Shown here one piece after another: positions 11,460 through 25,199 of a stretch of DNA of 64,000 nt; position 1 is the stretch's first letter; each line of letters begins with the position of its first letter. The notes beneath the pieces are model-generated. The model worked only from the letters and a program-made list of their open reading frames with translations, ran no database searches and had not been told where the DNA came from. The DNA comes from Himantopus leucocephalus (taxonomy: Eukaryota; Chordata; Aves; Charadriiformes; Recurvirostridae), in assembly GCA_003993805.1 (NCBI GenBank), contig RSEF01000005.1, forward strand, positions 37,766,119-37,830,118, read 5' to 3'. A program made the translations under genes and the position numbers.

Positions 11460-14400
11460 CAAGCCGTTATTTTGTAAGGTGAGATCTATCTAAAAATCTT
11501 GCATAAAATTTAGAAGTTCATCAGAAGTACCTAATACAGCAAAGTACCAAGGGATGATTAACTTAATTGGCTGAGGAGGGCATGTTGTAAAGTGCTGAAT
11601 ACCTATTACATGATCTAGCCCTCACAAAGTAATTATTTAATGACTTATGTTTGAACCTTTACAAATTGTTTTTTTCATTATCTATCACAAGTCATTTTTG
11701 TTTTGATATTGGACCTCTTCGTAGTGTAGTGTATGATGGTACAATCTTGATTGCTTGTATTTGTTTTTGTCAGTCATCTTTTACTCATATTTCAACACTG
11801 AAGACTGCTCATTTTGGCACTTCCTTAAAATATGTATTTTTTAAGTGACTGGATATAGAGTCTGTGATGTGATGCACCATCCTTGTACTTGAGGTGCATG
11901 TGTTTTTGAGCTTCTGGGTTGCATTGTGTACCTGATTTGAGACATGGAATAATTATCTGTAGGACCTAAAAGAAAATTACATTAAATGGTGAACACAGGT
12001 CTAAATTTTTCTTGACTTTAATTGAACATAGGTGATATGCCCTGCATTCTTGCAAGAAGTTCTGTATTTCTCATAATTTTCTTGAGGACCAGTCATAGTT
12101 ACGATGGCAGCCACCACGGCAGTATGCAGAGCCTGGATGATCTGGCAAAACTAAAGCTGGTAAAGTCTTTCTTGTTGAGCAGATCTTGGTAAAAAATTGC
12201 AGACTCAGTGGAGTTTAGTCAAAATTAATTAAGAATTCAGATAAATGCCGTGTTACATTGTTGAGAAAATCATCTGAGTGGTCAGCGGCAGTGGTAGCTT
12301 TTTAGAGTGAATAAAAAGAAAAAAGAATACATTTAAGTCTTTCCATAGAGGTCTCTTCTCCATCCACACAAACTGCAAAACTTTCTGTCACAACTAACTA
12401 ACAGTTTAGGGCAAGAATCCAGAGGTGAAATACCCCATGCGACATCCCTAATGTGCTAAATTATTCAACTGTTTCCCTCACCTCTGGCAGATGTTGTCAT
12501 GTTTTGCCATGGCTTTGTAAAATGATGGGGAGCCCAAAGGGTACATTCAAACTCATAACCCCAGCCAAACCAGAACAAATTACAGTCCTCTGAGAGAGCA
12601 AAACCTCAGAGGTGATCATCTGTGCTCACTGCCACCAAGTCATACTTTAAGCGGTTGCTCTAATTTTAATCACTTTATGTGATGCTCTAGTTGTTGGCTG
12701 GATTAGGCAAGGAGAGGCTAATGGTTGATCCAGACTCCAGAGACTAAGGCAGCCCTGTTTCACTATTTCACAATCTCTGTTAAACCATAGTAAGCCTGAG
12801 CTCTCCCCCTGGAGAGGATGGAAAGTAAAGGTACAGACGCCTAACTTTCTCTGGAGTGCCAGAAGATGATTTGGGAGTGGGCTGAACAGTAAAGGTTGAG
12901 AGCAAATGTAACTCACCAATTCTGCCTTGTTGCTTGTGTGACCTGTGTTCTTTCTGTCAATGGAAAGGGAACACTGCACAAAAAGTCTTCACGTATAGCA
13001 CAGTTTCAGTACGGACAGTGGTAGGAATAGGCTTTCTTGTGGAGCCTCTTCCAGTGCTCCATAAGGTGAACCACCTGGAGCAGAAACAGTAGTTCAACAT
13101 TCTTGCTCTTTCAGTCCTTTTCTTTGCACTGAAATTTCCAGACATACAACATTTCCTGCTAATGTTGATGGTGTCGCTTACATCTCAATTTGTATCTTCC
13201 AGTATAATGAATCCTACAAGAACATTTCTTATAGCTTGTTCAACCACAATCCTACAGTAGCAGGTTTCAATCACCATCCGCCTCAACGGGAGTGAATATA
13301 CTTCTTTGAGACTCATGTTTCTCTTCTGTGACTCCCTGCTAATTTTGCAGACACATTTAGTTTCTTTGCCCTCTCCAGGGTACCCAGCAAACTTTGTAAC
13401 GTGAGACGTGAAAGTTACGTTTTTTGTTGCTGGCATGTGCACGGGAAGATAAATGAAATTACATTAAAAGTAAAGAGTTATTTTAATGGGAAAATCAATT
13501 GCTGCAATACTTAATTACCCCAAGCCCCCTTTGATATTTTTCCTGACAAAGCACACAACATTCCTGTGCAGTATCTGAAATTTGCTTGCTTTTTTAGAAG
13601 ACAGGTTTCTTTATGAGACTGGGAATGCTTCATAATGGCTGATCATGGTTTTAAACAAAAAGACTACAAAAGAAAAATAAATAAAACATATATTTCCTAG
13701 TATTATTTTTAAACGAAACATAGTTGCTTGATCATGTATAACTACTGTCCACAGGCCATACTACTGGGAAAAACTGACCTCAGATGCTCAAAGCAGAAAA
13801 TATCATGGTCACCGTGTTACAGGACTAGGTTCCTGGTGTTATAATTGGGTATAAAACACCGTGTCTGTACTCATGGTTTTTACTAGTATCCTGTGAGCAG
13901 TCTGTTTCAGTGATGGTGACACGTCTTCTCTTTAAGTCCCGAAAACTTTGAATTTTTTTCTCTGTTATGATGTGTTATATTAAGGGAAGAATTACATAAA
14001 CTTGCTAGCTCAGTGCCGCAAAGTTTTGTATATACATCTACATCTCTCTATATTTATATTTAAAAAGGATTGCTTCTTTGGACTTCTTTTGTATTCCTTT
14101 TCTGGTTGATGCAGTTTTAATCTGTTCAAATGTATAAATTCAGAGAGAAGGAAAATTGATGTATTTTAGAGTTGCTTAAACACTGTAACTGTTATAACTC
14201 AGGAACTTTCAAGGCTGGTCGGTGGTGCTGTGTTACCCAGTGAGAAGCTGGAAATCTTTTCTTTTGGGGATATACAAAGCTTCCTCTTTTTCTTAACACA
14301 CATAGTAAAAGGTACCCAATGAAATTATCAGGCAGGAGATTCAAAACAATCAAAAGGGAATACTATTTTCATGCAGTGCATAATAAAACTGAGACTTTTT

Positions 14401-15531
14401 GCTACAGGATGTTGTGGATAGCAAAAATACAAATGAGTTTCATAAGTAATTAGAAAAATTAATGGAGGGAACATCAATTAATGCTTATTATTCCAACTCT
14501 AAAAGACCCCAGAGACTGGCTTCTCAAATTTGGGATGGCAGCTTCTATACCATTCTATGTGTTTGAGGATTTTTTAACTTTTCCATAAACATTCACTACT
14601 GGCCGCTGCAGGAGATGGACTCAGCTGAATGGACTGTTGATCTCACCCAAAATGACAGATGCTTTTTGAAAGCACATGAACTTGCAGATTTGAAGGCCTA
14701 CCTGTATTATATTTTTATGTATAGCAAAGAATTTTTAAAGAATGCCTAGAGGGTTTTCATTGTATTTGGGGTTTTTTGCTATTTCCAAAGGCTGGGATGT
14801 GGTCATGTAGGTAGTCTGCTTTCCCCCAAAGAAAACGTCGAAAAATATACCCGCTTACCAGTTTTTCAAGATGTTTCTAGCACATTTTTCTGTAAAATCC
14901 ACAGAAAATATAATACGTACATCTACTTAATATTTAAATATGTACATACATTTATGTGTCAGAGGTACTATAATATACATTAAATAATAAAATGTAAATT
15001 GTTAGCAATGATGATCTGAATTTCATTTCTTCTTACATATAAGACATTTGTGTCATCGTTGTAGCTCTAATCCATATTCAGCTCTTCGTGTTTGGTGTGC
15101 AGTAATATGTAAATTACCTAGCCAGCTGCATTAAGCAGTGTTTGTTTATTCTATTTCTTTTGGCATAGCATATAACTGAATTTCTGCCAAAAATGTGGCT
15201 GCTTCAGGGAACACTGTTCGAGTAGAAGGAAGTTTTGAAAGGAAACGCACATCATAAGTCTTTACTCTGTGAAACAGTAAAATCAAAACAAACTTTCTGT
15301 TCATAAAAATATCTGTATTAATGCAAAATAATGGGCTTGTAAAATACAATGAGCGAACTGAATCTTTTTAGAACGCTCTGTTTACATTGGCTTTGTAAAC
15401 AAGAATACAATACTGAGAGGGAGTGGATTTTTTATACGTGGGACGGGTGACTAAAACTGGTGAAACGAGAAAATGGAAAGTTTAGGAGAAATTATTTTAA
15501 AATGGCATATTAATCTCCCCTAACACGTAGC

Positions 15532-15549
15532 ATTTAAATGCATTTAAAT
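15532..15549. promoter_or_regulatory. 18-bp perfect palindrome, POU/AT-rich type
   Basis: ATTTAAATGCATTTAAAT equals its own reverse complement over 18 bases and contains ATGCAT at the centre. Such symmetric octamer-like sites can be bound by POU-domain dimers, but nothing beyond the symmetry is shown by the sequence. It lies within the large AKAP6 intron. Confidence 0.4.
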
Positions 15550-18500
15550 TTAGAAAGCGGTGAAGTTTAAGTGTTAAAAAAATTGCATTAATGATGCATA
15601 GAGCTATCTACTTATGCTGGCAGTCCTTTCAGTCTTCCAGTCTGACACTTCCTTTTTTTATCCAGCCAGCTAATTTCCCCTCTTTTGTGAGGAGTAACTG
15701 TTTTCACACTGGTGCTTACCCAGCAAGCCTCCTCATTGTTTCATGGTTAATTATCTTCTTGAGCTTCACCTTCTCGAGTGAAGGAAGGAAGACCGGGCCT
15801 CCCCACAGCTCTAATGAAAGCTAGGTTTTAGAGATGCGCTGTGTGAATAAATGCAGTGTCTGATCTAGCAACATAATAAATGAGTTCCTAAACTTTATGG
15901 AGTCACAGCTCATCCAGCAGGTTTACTGAACAATGCGGAAAGACGCTTTATGTTAAAAATCCTTTTCTGTTTTTAAAAGGGGGGAGGAATATTTCTTCAG
16001 TGTGAAACTAAATACCATAAACTGTTCCAAAATCTCCACGCGTTACTAAAAAAGGTGCATGTCAAACATTCAGTTTCAGTACAAACCTGAGCTGCTGCAT
16101 GGAAGACTTTGAGCTCTGTGCTTTAAAGTTGTATATGAACAACACTTACACTAATAATGTTAATACTAATAGCCCCGTGCCCCTCAGTTATTACACCACT
16201 TTGTAAACTCTCAGTACTCATTGGAATTTTTGTGCCTCGCCAGCACTGAAAATAGCCCTTGTGGATAGACTTAAATCTTCAGTTTATGTTTCAATTTGAG
16301 CCCAAGTTTAAACTGTGTAACATTTAAAATAAACTCTCCTGTAATAGAAGAAAGTTGAACAATGGCAATAGTGGTTTTGTAATAATGAGGTACTCCCCAT
16401 TGTATTTTTGTACTCGGCCAAACTAAGGCAGGCAAGTACGAGCATCTCACCAGAACAAGATATAGTTGTCCATTACTTTGTCTTCTTCTAAATGAATTTC
16501 TACAAAGTATGCTTATATTAAATAATTTCTCAAGTGACCAAACCAAAATGTGCGTATAGCACTCGTACTCAAGACATTGCACAGGATCCATTTGACGTAC
16601 TAGATTAGAATGAAGATTCCAATCCTTTTCGTCCAGCCAACTCCAGGGCTTTGTTGGCACCTATTATGTACAGAGAAAACTATAAACATCGTCACTTACC
16701 AGTCCTGGAGACAAGAAAAAAACCCTGGAAGTTCAAGGATGAGCTGGTCATAGTGAAAGAGCTCTGCCTAGGGACCACTTATACTTGGAGATAAGGACAG
16801 TGTTTCTATTTTGCAACATTTGAAAAGCAGCTCTTCTTAGATATAGACTGTAATGGCAAGGAGCAGCTGTATTGTAGCCTCCGGGTGCTTACCATTGTAA
16901 TTTTGATTCATCGCCAGGAGAACTCTCTGCCATTTATTGACAGCTGTGGTGTTTAACTTAATGCTTGGAAATCCATAGGTAGGCAGACTGTGCAAGTACT
17001 TATAATATGCATCATTCTTCTAGCTTTTGACTTTACAATACTTGCTTATTTACTGCTCTCTAGTCAATATCCCAAATTTACAGATGGTGAATCAATGACT
17101 TCAGGAAGTGCCTGATCTGAGATTACAAAGAAATTCTGTTGAAAATTTAAATGGGGGGAGAAAGAGTCCATTCTCTTTGATGACATGAATTAGGCTAAAT
17201 TTGGTAGTCTCTCAACTGCTTCATGAGGAGGAGAAACTGATGATAGAGCCAGATATTCTTCATGCAGTCCTGCTATTCATAAATAATAGATAAAGTCTCC
17301 CTTTCCAGTATACAGGAAGAATTTTTATTTAGAAATTCAAGCCTCTCTCCTCCAGCTCTCAGTGATAAAACTTTCTTTCTAGGTTTCTCCTAAGGTCAAG
17401 CTCCCAAGGGCTTATGTCCTATTCTTTTGTCCCTTATATCTATGTTTCTATGGTGATTCTCACTCTTTAGTGTTTCTCACAAACATTCATTTCTGCTGAA
17501 ACAAAGCTCTTAAAAACTCTATGATTCCAGGTGTCCTGATGTGCCTGTGTAGGCTGGAGATGGCTATTGGGTCTACTGAGTCCATTCAGTGTCCACTGAG
17601 TTGTTCTGGTTTAACTGAGAGCATACCATTAAAGGAGTACCAGTTCCAATGTAAATGATACTAAATTGAAAGCATTCTTAACGAGTATGCAGACCTCTGA
17701 ACTAGTAAAAAGGCAAAACAATAGTGAATTTATTATGCCACTGTAACTCTGCCAGTACGATGTTGTTCATGGGCATCTGAATGCAAAATGCAACTGGTTT
17801 GCATCAATACAGGCGTACCAGTGAAAAATTGTGCTGAAGTTCTGCAGTGTGGACAAGCAATAGTTAAACATGTTTAAGCATCGTTGGTTCCACAGAATTC
17901 CTGGTTTTGATAGACTTTTTTGTCTTTACCATAAAGACTGATCTTTGATTGGGTCAAAGTCTGAGACTTGGCATGGATGAATTCCCACCAACTTGCGTGG
18001 GCATGTATCTGAGGCAGAGTGCCAGGATTTGCTCTTTTCTGAACTAGGTGTGCATGGCAACATTTTGGGTTTGGGTAAAGCTAGGAATGTTTTTCTAAGA
18101 GTTTCATCAAGGGCTTGTATTGGATTCTTGCACAAAGAAAATCATATATTCCTCTGAAGTAAAGGTGAGACCAAAATGACATTCAAGGGCGAAAAATCCT
18201 GTCATGTAACCTCTTGACAGATGAAAAGAAAACTACAAAGCAGCAAAAACAACAGTCAGTAAAATATGCCATGTAGCCAGGTTTTCTCATCACAAAAAAA
18301 GAAAAAAAAGCCCAAATACACAACTTGGAATATAGGTCTGGGATTGTAAACCTATTTGGATGACAATACGATTCAATATAAAAAGGTTATAGATGTTCTT
18401 CTGCTCTCTAGTAACATTTAAAGGGCTTCTGCAGCAAACGAGAACCAGAGATGTTAGAAAGCCATATGAGGATACAGTGGCAAAAGAGGAGGTCACTGCT

Positions 18501-20713
18501 TCCATAGAGGCTGGAAACCAAACGGGTAGTGTGATAGCAGTGATACTCTGGCCACAGCACAGGGACTAAAGATGTTGAGTCCCTGCTTTTGCCTTGGTCT
18601 GTGATAGAAGTAAATTCCTGCAGGCCTTCTGATGATGATGCTCACCTTCTGTTCCAGCCTGGCGTGTCTGCGCTGACTGGTGTGTGGTGGAGGGGCTGGA
18701 GCCTTTCGCTCTTTCTTTTGGCCATCTGGCACTGTGGGCAGCTTACCAAGAAAGTTAGAAGACCCTCACAGGACTCATGTGCAGGCACGACTGACCCCAC
18801 AGTGTTACCTAGCATCATCAAGTGACGTTTAAATAGCAGCAGAATGGTTAGAGAATGGCCAATTTCTCTGACTTTTTAAAACACTTCTACTACTAATAGG
18901 GAATAATAGTTTTCAGTTAGGCATCCTCTTAAAATGTCACTGCAGTTATTTCATCTGTTGTTAGAAGGTGTGCCAAAAAAATGCTATCGTGATAGAAGAA
19001 AATTATCAGTTTTAAAATCTGACAACCTTATCCTCCAGACTTTTATTTCTGAGTGTTATCAGATAACTTCAAATATCATCATAAAGACAGGTACCTGAGC
19101 AATAGTGGAACCTCAGTTGTTCCCATAAGACCCAGTGTGCACTGGGACCCTTGCAGGTGACATCTGTGACTGCACAGAGAAGTGAAGTCAGTGTCCTTGT
19201 GGTGGTACAGGAATCTGTACATACAACCACCCACATAAGACCCTGGCAATACCTGTAAGCATCCATAATACCTAACAGAAAAACACAAGTTCTGCATGTG
19301 CAGGATTAAGCATATTATTGCATTGAGGGAGGCAATAATAATTGTAAAATGAGGCAAGAGAAAGCAGGAACCATAGTTTTGGATCTGATTTTCTCAGGAA
19401 ATAAACACGTACCTTCTTCTTTTAACTGTATTTATAACAAATGCCTATGTTAATGATCAGTTTCTCTAGTGATCTGTGATAAAACATACTGTTTCTATGT
19501 ATTTTGAGACCATATTTTAATGTGCAGGTCACTTCAGTATTACGCACATGGAATATTATGCGTATGCTTATGCACATTAGAATGGTGTTGGGAAATGGGG
19601 ACAGTTTTCTTGTTGGCTATGGTATAGGGAACTTCATTTAGAAAATGAACTTAAGTGAAGCAGAGGTGAAGTGGGTACTGTACGCATGACTATTTCCCTC
19701 AGCAGAAGTACTTGGCATGCTTGCGTTTTTCAAAAGACAAAATCATGTTTGTCTTCCTTGAATGTGCACACATTCCTGGAGATGGGGGATGGTTTTCTTT
19801 CTTTCTCTTTCTTTTTCCCCTGGCCCCTAAGTGCAGTTGAGTTTGGATAATTTGTCCACAGCAACTGAAGGATATGTTGCAGGGGGGGGAGGAACAGAGT
19901 TTGTATTTATTATTGTAAAAGCTCTTTTTTTCATGTTAATTCCTTTAAAAAAATATAATGGTACGTAGGGGTTACATTACAGGCCTGTTTCACCAACACA
20001 AAGTATCTGTACTGGAGTAGCACATGCAAATGAAGCCGAAACAGAGAATCATTGTTTAATAAAATTTGCTGCAGAAAAAGCAAAACTATCTGTGTTTTAG
20101 TAAAGGAAGCAAATGAAAAAATGCTTTTTTGAGACCTTTCCTTAAAGAACACCAGGGCTGAGGAAATGTCTTTATTTGGCTTAATAGTCTTATTTCTTCC
20201 CATTAACTTTTTCAGCAGATTAACTGTTTAACCATTAAACACCAACCCTACAAGCATTTAAGGGCACACTTAACTTTGCTCACATGAGTTATCCCACTGA
20301 AATGGGAATACTGTCCTGAGCAAAATAGTTCAGAGTTCAGATCAGGAATAGGTCAAGTCCTTAAAGCAGCACTTTCAAATACATTAGAACAAATTCAATC
20401 TTTCACTTTTCTGAGTCTGTAATTTAATTGATTCTTGACTTATTTATATTAGAAACTTTTCATCCAACAGAAAATGCTTTGTAGGTATTGTTTATCCAGT
20501 GATCAGATTTTAAAAATAGGAATATGCCTTATATTGTGCATCTTTTTGTTGTTATTGCATTGTTATTTTTACTTGCTTGGTCAAAACTATTTAACTTCTT
20601 TTACTGTGAATCATGCGACTACCGAGATCTGCTCTAGAAGTAGTTGTATTTAGTGAGTTTATAAGGATAAAGTCACTCTGACCTACTTTAAAAATACCCA
20701 TTTTTAGAAAGAT

Positions 20714-20760
20714 GATATATACACACACATACATGCACATATATAGGTGTGTGTATATTT
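20714..20760 (+). repeat. Compound TA/CA/TG simple repeat
   Basis: Alternating purine-pyrimidine sequence runs from ATATATACACACACATAC through ATATATAGGTGTGTGTATAT. The CA-rich left part and TG-rich right part are roughly complementary, so an imperfect hairpin or Z-DNA-prone segment is possible. Confidence 0.7.
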
Positions 20761-21583
20761 ATATGCTCACGCTCTTGCACATATAGAAAACTAGTTTCTA
20801 AATTCCAGGGAATTTAGTGCAATCAGTTACACCAGCTGGTATCCAAAGAATTTTTGCCAGACAGAATGGTACCTTTGCAGCCTGTTTTGTCACAGCCTTC
20901 AGCAAGGCCAGGGCTTAAGAGTGACCGTAGAGGGCTCACCCCTCTGGAATCTGAAGCTCCGCAGCGTACTCAAAGCTTCTCTTTAATTCTAGTCTGCCTT
21001 ATGTGTGGAGATCACCATGTCTGTCTGTGACAGACCCTTTTCTTGTTGGGTATTGCAGCTCCAGGAGTGATACCTTGAACCAGGCTAGGTAGAGAACCCT
21101 TTGGAGTGTGTAAGTGCAAACTCTCTAGGAAAGCCACATTCGTCATTAACTGAAGTGGGATAAAAATCATGGTGCAGCTCTCACACGACTAAAGTTTTCC
21201 CAATTGGAAATGGCAATAGAAGATTTGTCTGCTTTGTGTAAAAGATGCATTGTGCAATACTCTACGGTTCTTTGGAATGAAAATCAAGACAGACAGGAGA
21301 AGAAACAACAACATTTTTTCCTAGTAAAGTGAGAAATCAGAATTTAGCTCTGACACCAACTGACACTTATGGTGTTTTACGTTCCATCCTCTGTATAACA
21401 CCAAGTAAAGGATCCGTTTGGGGAATTTTAAATGTTCTGTTGGCAAGACCTAATAATCTGTTACTATCATGAAAATTCTAATCCTCCAGCACTATCCACC
21501 TGTTCACTGAGCAGCCTGATAAGGAGACATCTGACATGATAAAAATGTCCTCGGCGATTCCTGGTTTTTACCTTGCCCCTGCA

Positions 21584-21809
21584 GTCAGTGCAAACACAGG
21601 AGTGACACCACCTTCCATTCTTCGCACCACAGCTTTATTCACAAGTCTCTGTGGTGCTGCTCTCTCCAACAACTACCTCAGTGTCTCAAGGCTNTGTCAG
21701 TACAAACACAGGCGGGAGTGACACCACCTTCCATTCTTCACACCACAGCTTTATTCACGAGTCTGTGTGGTGCTGCTCTCTCCAACAACTACCTCAGTGT
21801 CTCAAGGCT
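21584..21809 (+). repeat. About 110-bp direct duplication flanking a single N
   Basis: The left copy (about 21584-21693) and right copy (about 21696-21809) are almost identical. By eye there are four substitutions and one 4-bp insertion (CGGG) in the right copy. The two are separated by the N at 21694. The arrangement fits two alleles or overlapping read ends placed in tandem by the assembler better than a biological duplication. Open frames running through this interval are artefacts of the join. Confidence 0.8.
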
Positions 21810-22099
21810 CTTTCTTCTTTGAGCAGCTTCCTAAATTTTGTAAAAAAGAAAGGGAAAATACATACCCCTGCTAAAAATCCCAAATACAGATTATTTTTTT
21901 TTTGGCTTAAGCAGAGCTGTTTGTTAAAACTTGGTCTGTACTTGGGAAGGGCTGCCAATCTAGCTGATAACCACTAAAGTTGTACTGGTAACTTTCTTCA
22001 AGGGAGATGATGCTTGCAAGAAAAGCCGTAATTTACTAATATCAATTCATTCAGTTCTTTGGACAGAGAAAGCTACGCTGGTAGAATGGCCATAGCTAG

Positions 22100-22210
22100 G
22101 TAAAAGCCTTTGGAAGTGTAGCTGTGACAATCAGAAGAAAAAAAAAATGATCAAATCCCTTACCATGACCAGTTGTGCTATGCCTGCACAACTCCTGAGT
22201 ATATACCAGG
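22100..22210. repeat. Possible ancient interspersed repeat relic
   Basis: The sequence GTGCTATGCCTGCACAAC ... AGTATATACCAGGCCTCAG resembles decayed sauropsid repeats that carry the phrase GTGTAGACCAGGCCTCAG. The similarity is short and judged by eye. Confidence 0.25.
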
Positions 22211-24029
22211 CCTCAGAAAAGCGTGTCCATTTGAAGAATAAGAAATAGGCTTTGAAGTAAGGAGCACTCAGTGAAGATGAACAGGCTGAGGTCACAACTC
22301 TACATGTTTTATTGTTTTAGTCCATCTGACTTGCAGAACAAACAACGCAGCCAAGTGCTGATTTACAGGGGGAAGGTTATCTTCCTGACCAATAAGGACC
22401 AAATGTTTTGTTTTTGAGAAACAAAATCAGATTCTATGGAACATAAAATCCTTGGAACCTGCTGCTGATTTCCTGCCTTCGGGAATTTCTTTTTGCAGCT
22501 GGCAGAAGCTTAAAACAGTAAAATCATGCAGTTAAGGAAGCTTTTCACAGCAATGTGTTCCTAATGCTAAGTACGACAGAGTCGTAAAGCATGCCACAGA
22601 GAAAAAGAGTAGCTGATTTCCTGTTTAATCTAACAGGTTTTCAAACTAACTTAATTATTGTCATTCTCTTGCACCAGTTTTTACTTGCAGGTTCATTAAG
22701 GGTCAGCTACAAGTGGGAAACTGGGTCCCACTTAGTACCAACCAGGAGCCATTATGAAAACATGGCAAACTGGCAAATCCAAATATGGATTTCTGAACTC
22801 CGCAATGTACAGAACTGCTCTGATAGCCTCAGTTGTCTAGCAAATGGGTGTTTTCATGGTAATTTAACATGTAAGCTATCACTAGCCAGTATCTCAGGAA
22901 AAAAGAAAGGTCTCCAACAAATTTACTCTGTAAAAGCTTTGGGGTAGGTAGATCCACAAAGAGACTCCAACCTTCAACAGGCATGACAGATGCTTAAAAT
23001 ACCAAAAGCCTCCTAACCTGCTAAGGAGGAAAAAATTCTTTGGCACCCATATTTCTGCCCATGATTATTTGAGATATCTTAACACAGCTGCAGTACCTTA
23101 CGACTAAGCCCAATGAAGCATGAGGACACAGATTTATCTTACATGGAGAATGTCTATGTTTATCAAATATCTTAATAATCGCGTCACCCTGCTGAATGGT
23201 GGATAGCTACTCTGCCCAATTTGAAGAAGATAATTTTTCCTTATGTCGGTTGAGTGTTTTAGCCATTGGTCTACTGGACATTTGGGGATGGGATAGCCTG
23301 GTGTCTTGCACAGAAATAGTGCCACCTGTATCCATAATTAAACAGACACTGGAGCAGGGATTTGGATCTATCTGTGTCTCTTGCCTGTCAAATGTGTGCT
23401 GCAGGATAAAATTCTCCTCATCTATCTAGGACCCAATTAATATTTAATTGTTTTATGCAAAATGAAACAGGAGAAGCAGGATTCTTTTCAGAACCGCGTG
23501 TAGGTAGGACTTCTCCTGAGGGAATGGGAACCTGGTTCATGTCTCTTATGCTCAGTCTGACAAAGCGTCCCACACCCAAAATCAGTGCCCTGACTATTGA
23601 GCTGTTGGAGAACGTCCCATGATTTCTCACAAAAGGGCTGAGCAGCTTTAGTTCCTGCTTCAAAAACAGAGTTCCCAGCTGAGAATCAAAGTCAGAGATA
23701 CGTGCCTTGCTGTGCACAATTAACCTTGGCCGAGTCTTGATGAATCTAAGTCAGTAACTAAGTTGTGTACAACTGCACTTTATTGGACTACAGCCTCGTT
23801 TTATCTGCTTGTATTTCTGTAACTTCGTGAGTTTGTTGTGATTTAGATTGCTGTTTGGCATGTGATCAGTGCTGTATTTGAAAAACAAAACTTGCTCCAA
23901 GAAAGCTCAAGAGAGCAAGAGATCATAGTTGAAAGGTTTTTTGGAAAAAAGCGCTTGTTTTTCTGGATACAGACATCATTGTTCAGCTGTTAAGATGATT
24001 TAAACTAAACAATTCTACATCAGTTAACA

Positions 24030-24243
24030 GTTCTATTACAATACTTACTGTATAAGCAAAGTCTTCCCTAAAGAGGATGCCTCTCTGTAAATAGAAAAAT
24101 AAAGTGAAATTAATTTGTGGTCAGAGAACCAGCCCNGGTTCTATTACAATACTTACAGTATAAGCAAAGTCTTCCCTAAAGAGGATGCCTCTCTCTAAAT
24201 AGAAAAATAAAGTGAAATTAATTTGTGGTCAGAGAACCAGCCC
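24030..24243 (+). repeat. 106-bp direct duplication flanking a single N
   Basis: GTTCTATTACAATACTTAC... at 24030-24135 is repeated at 24138-24243 with two mismatches (CTGTA/CAGTA and CTGTAAAT/CTCTAAAT). Between them lie the N at 24136 and one G. The near-identity and the N at the exact joint indicate an unmerged contig overlap about 1 kb upstream of the AKAP6 giant exon. Confidence 0.85.
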
Positions 24244-25174
24244 CAAAATCATGGACCACTTCTATCTTATTTTGAGAGGTGTAAGGTAAGTCAGTACTGT
24301 TGGCCATTTCACACGTCACATTTGAGTGAGAAAAGTTGTCATGGTGTTCATTCTCTCCCACACATGTTTCTGTAAGGAAAAATTTTTGTTACTATGTGTT
24401 CTGACCCCATAATAGCAAATATTACTGGAAAGTTACAAAAGTCTTAAAAAAAGCAAACTAAGTTTAGCTCAATTATTTATTAGCCCTTTCCCAGAGAAAG
24501 GTGTCAGCACAGACAATATTTGAAATTCACATAGTATTTGATTAGACTGATTGATTGTACTTACAGCTGAGGATATTAACATTCATTAGTCTTACTTACT
24601 GGTCATTAGTACTGCCTTTATTATCAAGTAAAGAATAAATAGAAATTCGAATAAAAATTCAAGTCTTGTGGTTTCCAGTGCATTAGATCTATTGTTTTAA
24701 GGCTGACAACACAAAAGTTTGTTATAAACATTTCAAAAATCCTTTAATAAATCCTTTCTATCTTAACTCTTTCAAACTTAAGCAGGCTAAGAGAGATTCT
24801 TGTATTTTCAACATAATAAAGTGCTAATTGCATGTTTTTTACTAACAGACTTACTAGCACACTCCTATGTGATTCTGCAGAACGGTTAAAGCTTGTTACG
24901 TATAAAATGACTATCCACAATTAATCTATATTAAAGAAAAGTCCAATTCCTGTATTATATTTTGACAGCAAATAAGAAAAAAATCCTAAGAAGACTAAGA
25001 AAGCATGCAAAATTTAATAGGTTTCATTTTAATTGATCATTTTAATGGTACACAAAAAGTAACAAAATTAAAAGCCTATTAGTGATCATTGTTCCAAAAA
25101 CGCACTTTACTCCCGTCAATTTACTTATATGATTTCAGTGGAAGCATATTTAAAGTGCAGCTGTAAATATTTTT

Positions 25175-25199
25175 AATCTTTGACTTTTTTTTTTTACAG
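25175..25199 (+). other. AKAP6: Splice acceptor of AKAP6 giant exon
   Basis: A polypyrimidine tract dominated by T (an 11-base T run) ends ACAG with AG at 25198-25199. The next bases, GAGCCTCTGAACGTT, translate EPLNV, continuing the AKAP6 reading from KDS in phase 0. Confidence 0.9.

Larger units (their letters stand above)
5369..25199 (+). other. AKAP6: AKAP6 intron, about 19.8 kb
   Basis: A GT-AG intron in phase 0 runs between the spectrin-repeat exon and the giant C-terminal exon. It begins GTAAGTGG and ends with an 11-base T run followed by ACAG. No additional AKAP6 coding segment was recognised inside. Its contents are a purine-rich stretch (about 6900-7860), a homeodomain-motif-rich block (about 10480-10990), an A17 run at 10984-11000, a perfect 18-bp palindrome at 15532-15549, a CA/TA-type simple repeat near 20714-20760, and three single-N sites with flanking duplications (11440, 21694, 24136). 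Open frames of 60-130 codons on both strands (for example 12647-12979 and 16271-16660 on the minus strand) look like chance frames. Confidence 0.9.

Noticed and set aside
12647..13442. Three consecutive minus-strand frames that could be a decayed gene or retroelement
   Set aside because: No reverse-transcriptase, gag or host-protein motif is readable in any of them, and joining them needs unsupported frame changes.
16271..16660. 129-codon minus-strand frame in the AKAP6 intron
   Set aside because: Nothing recognisable in the peptide and no splice context.
21536..21977. Open frames spanning the N at 21694
   Set aside because: They run through a likely false duplication and have no protein-like features.
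22591..22947. 118-codon plus-strand frame in the AKAP6 intron
   Set aside because: No similarity to AKAP6 or any family I know, and no acceptor/donor pair bounding it.
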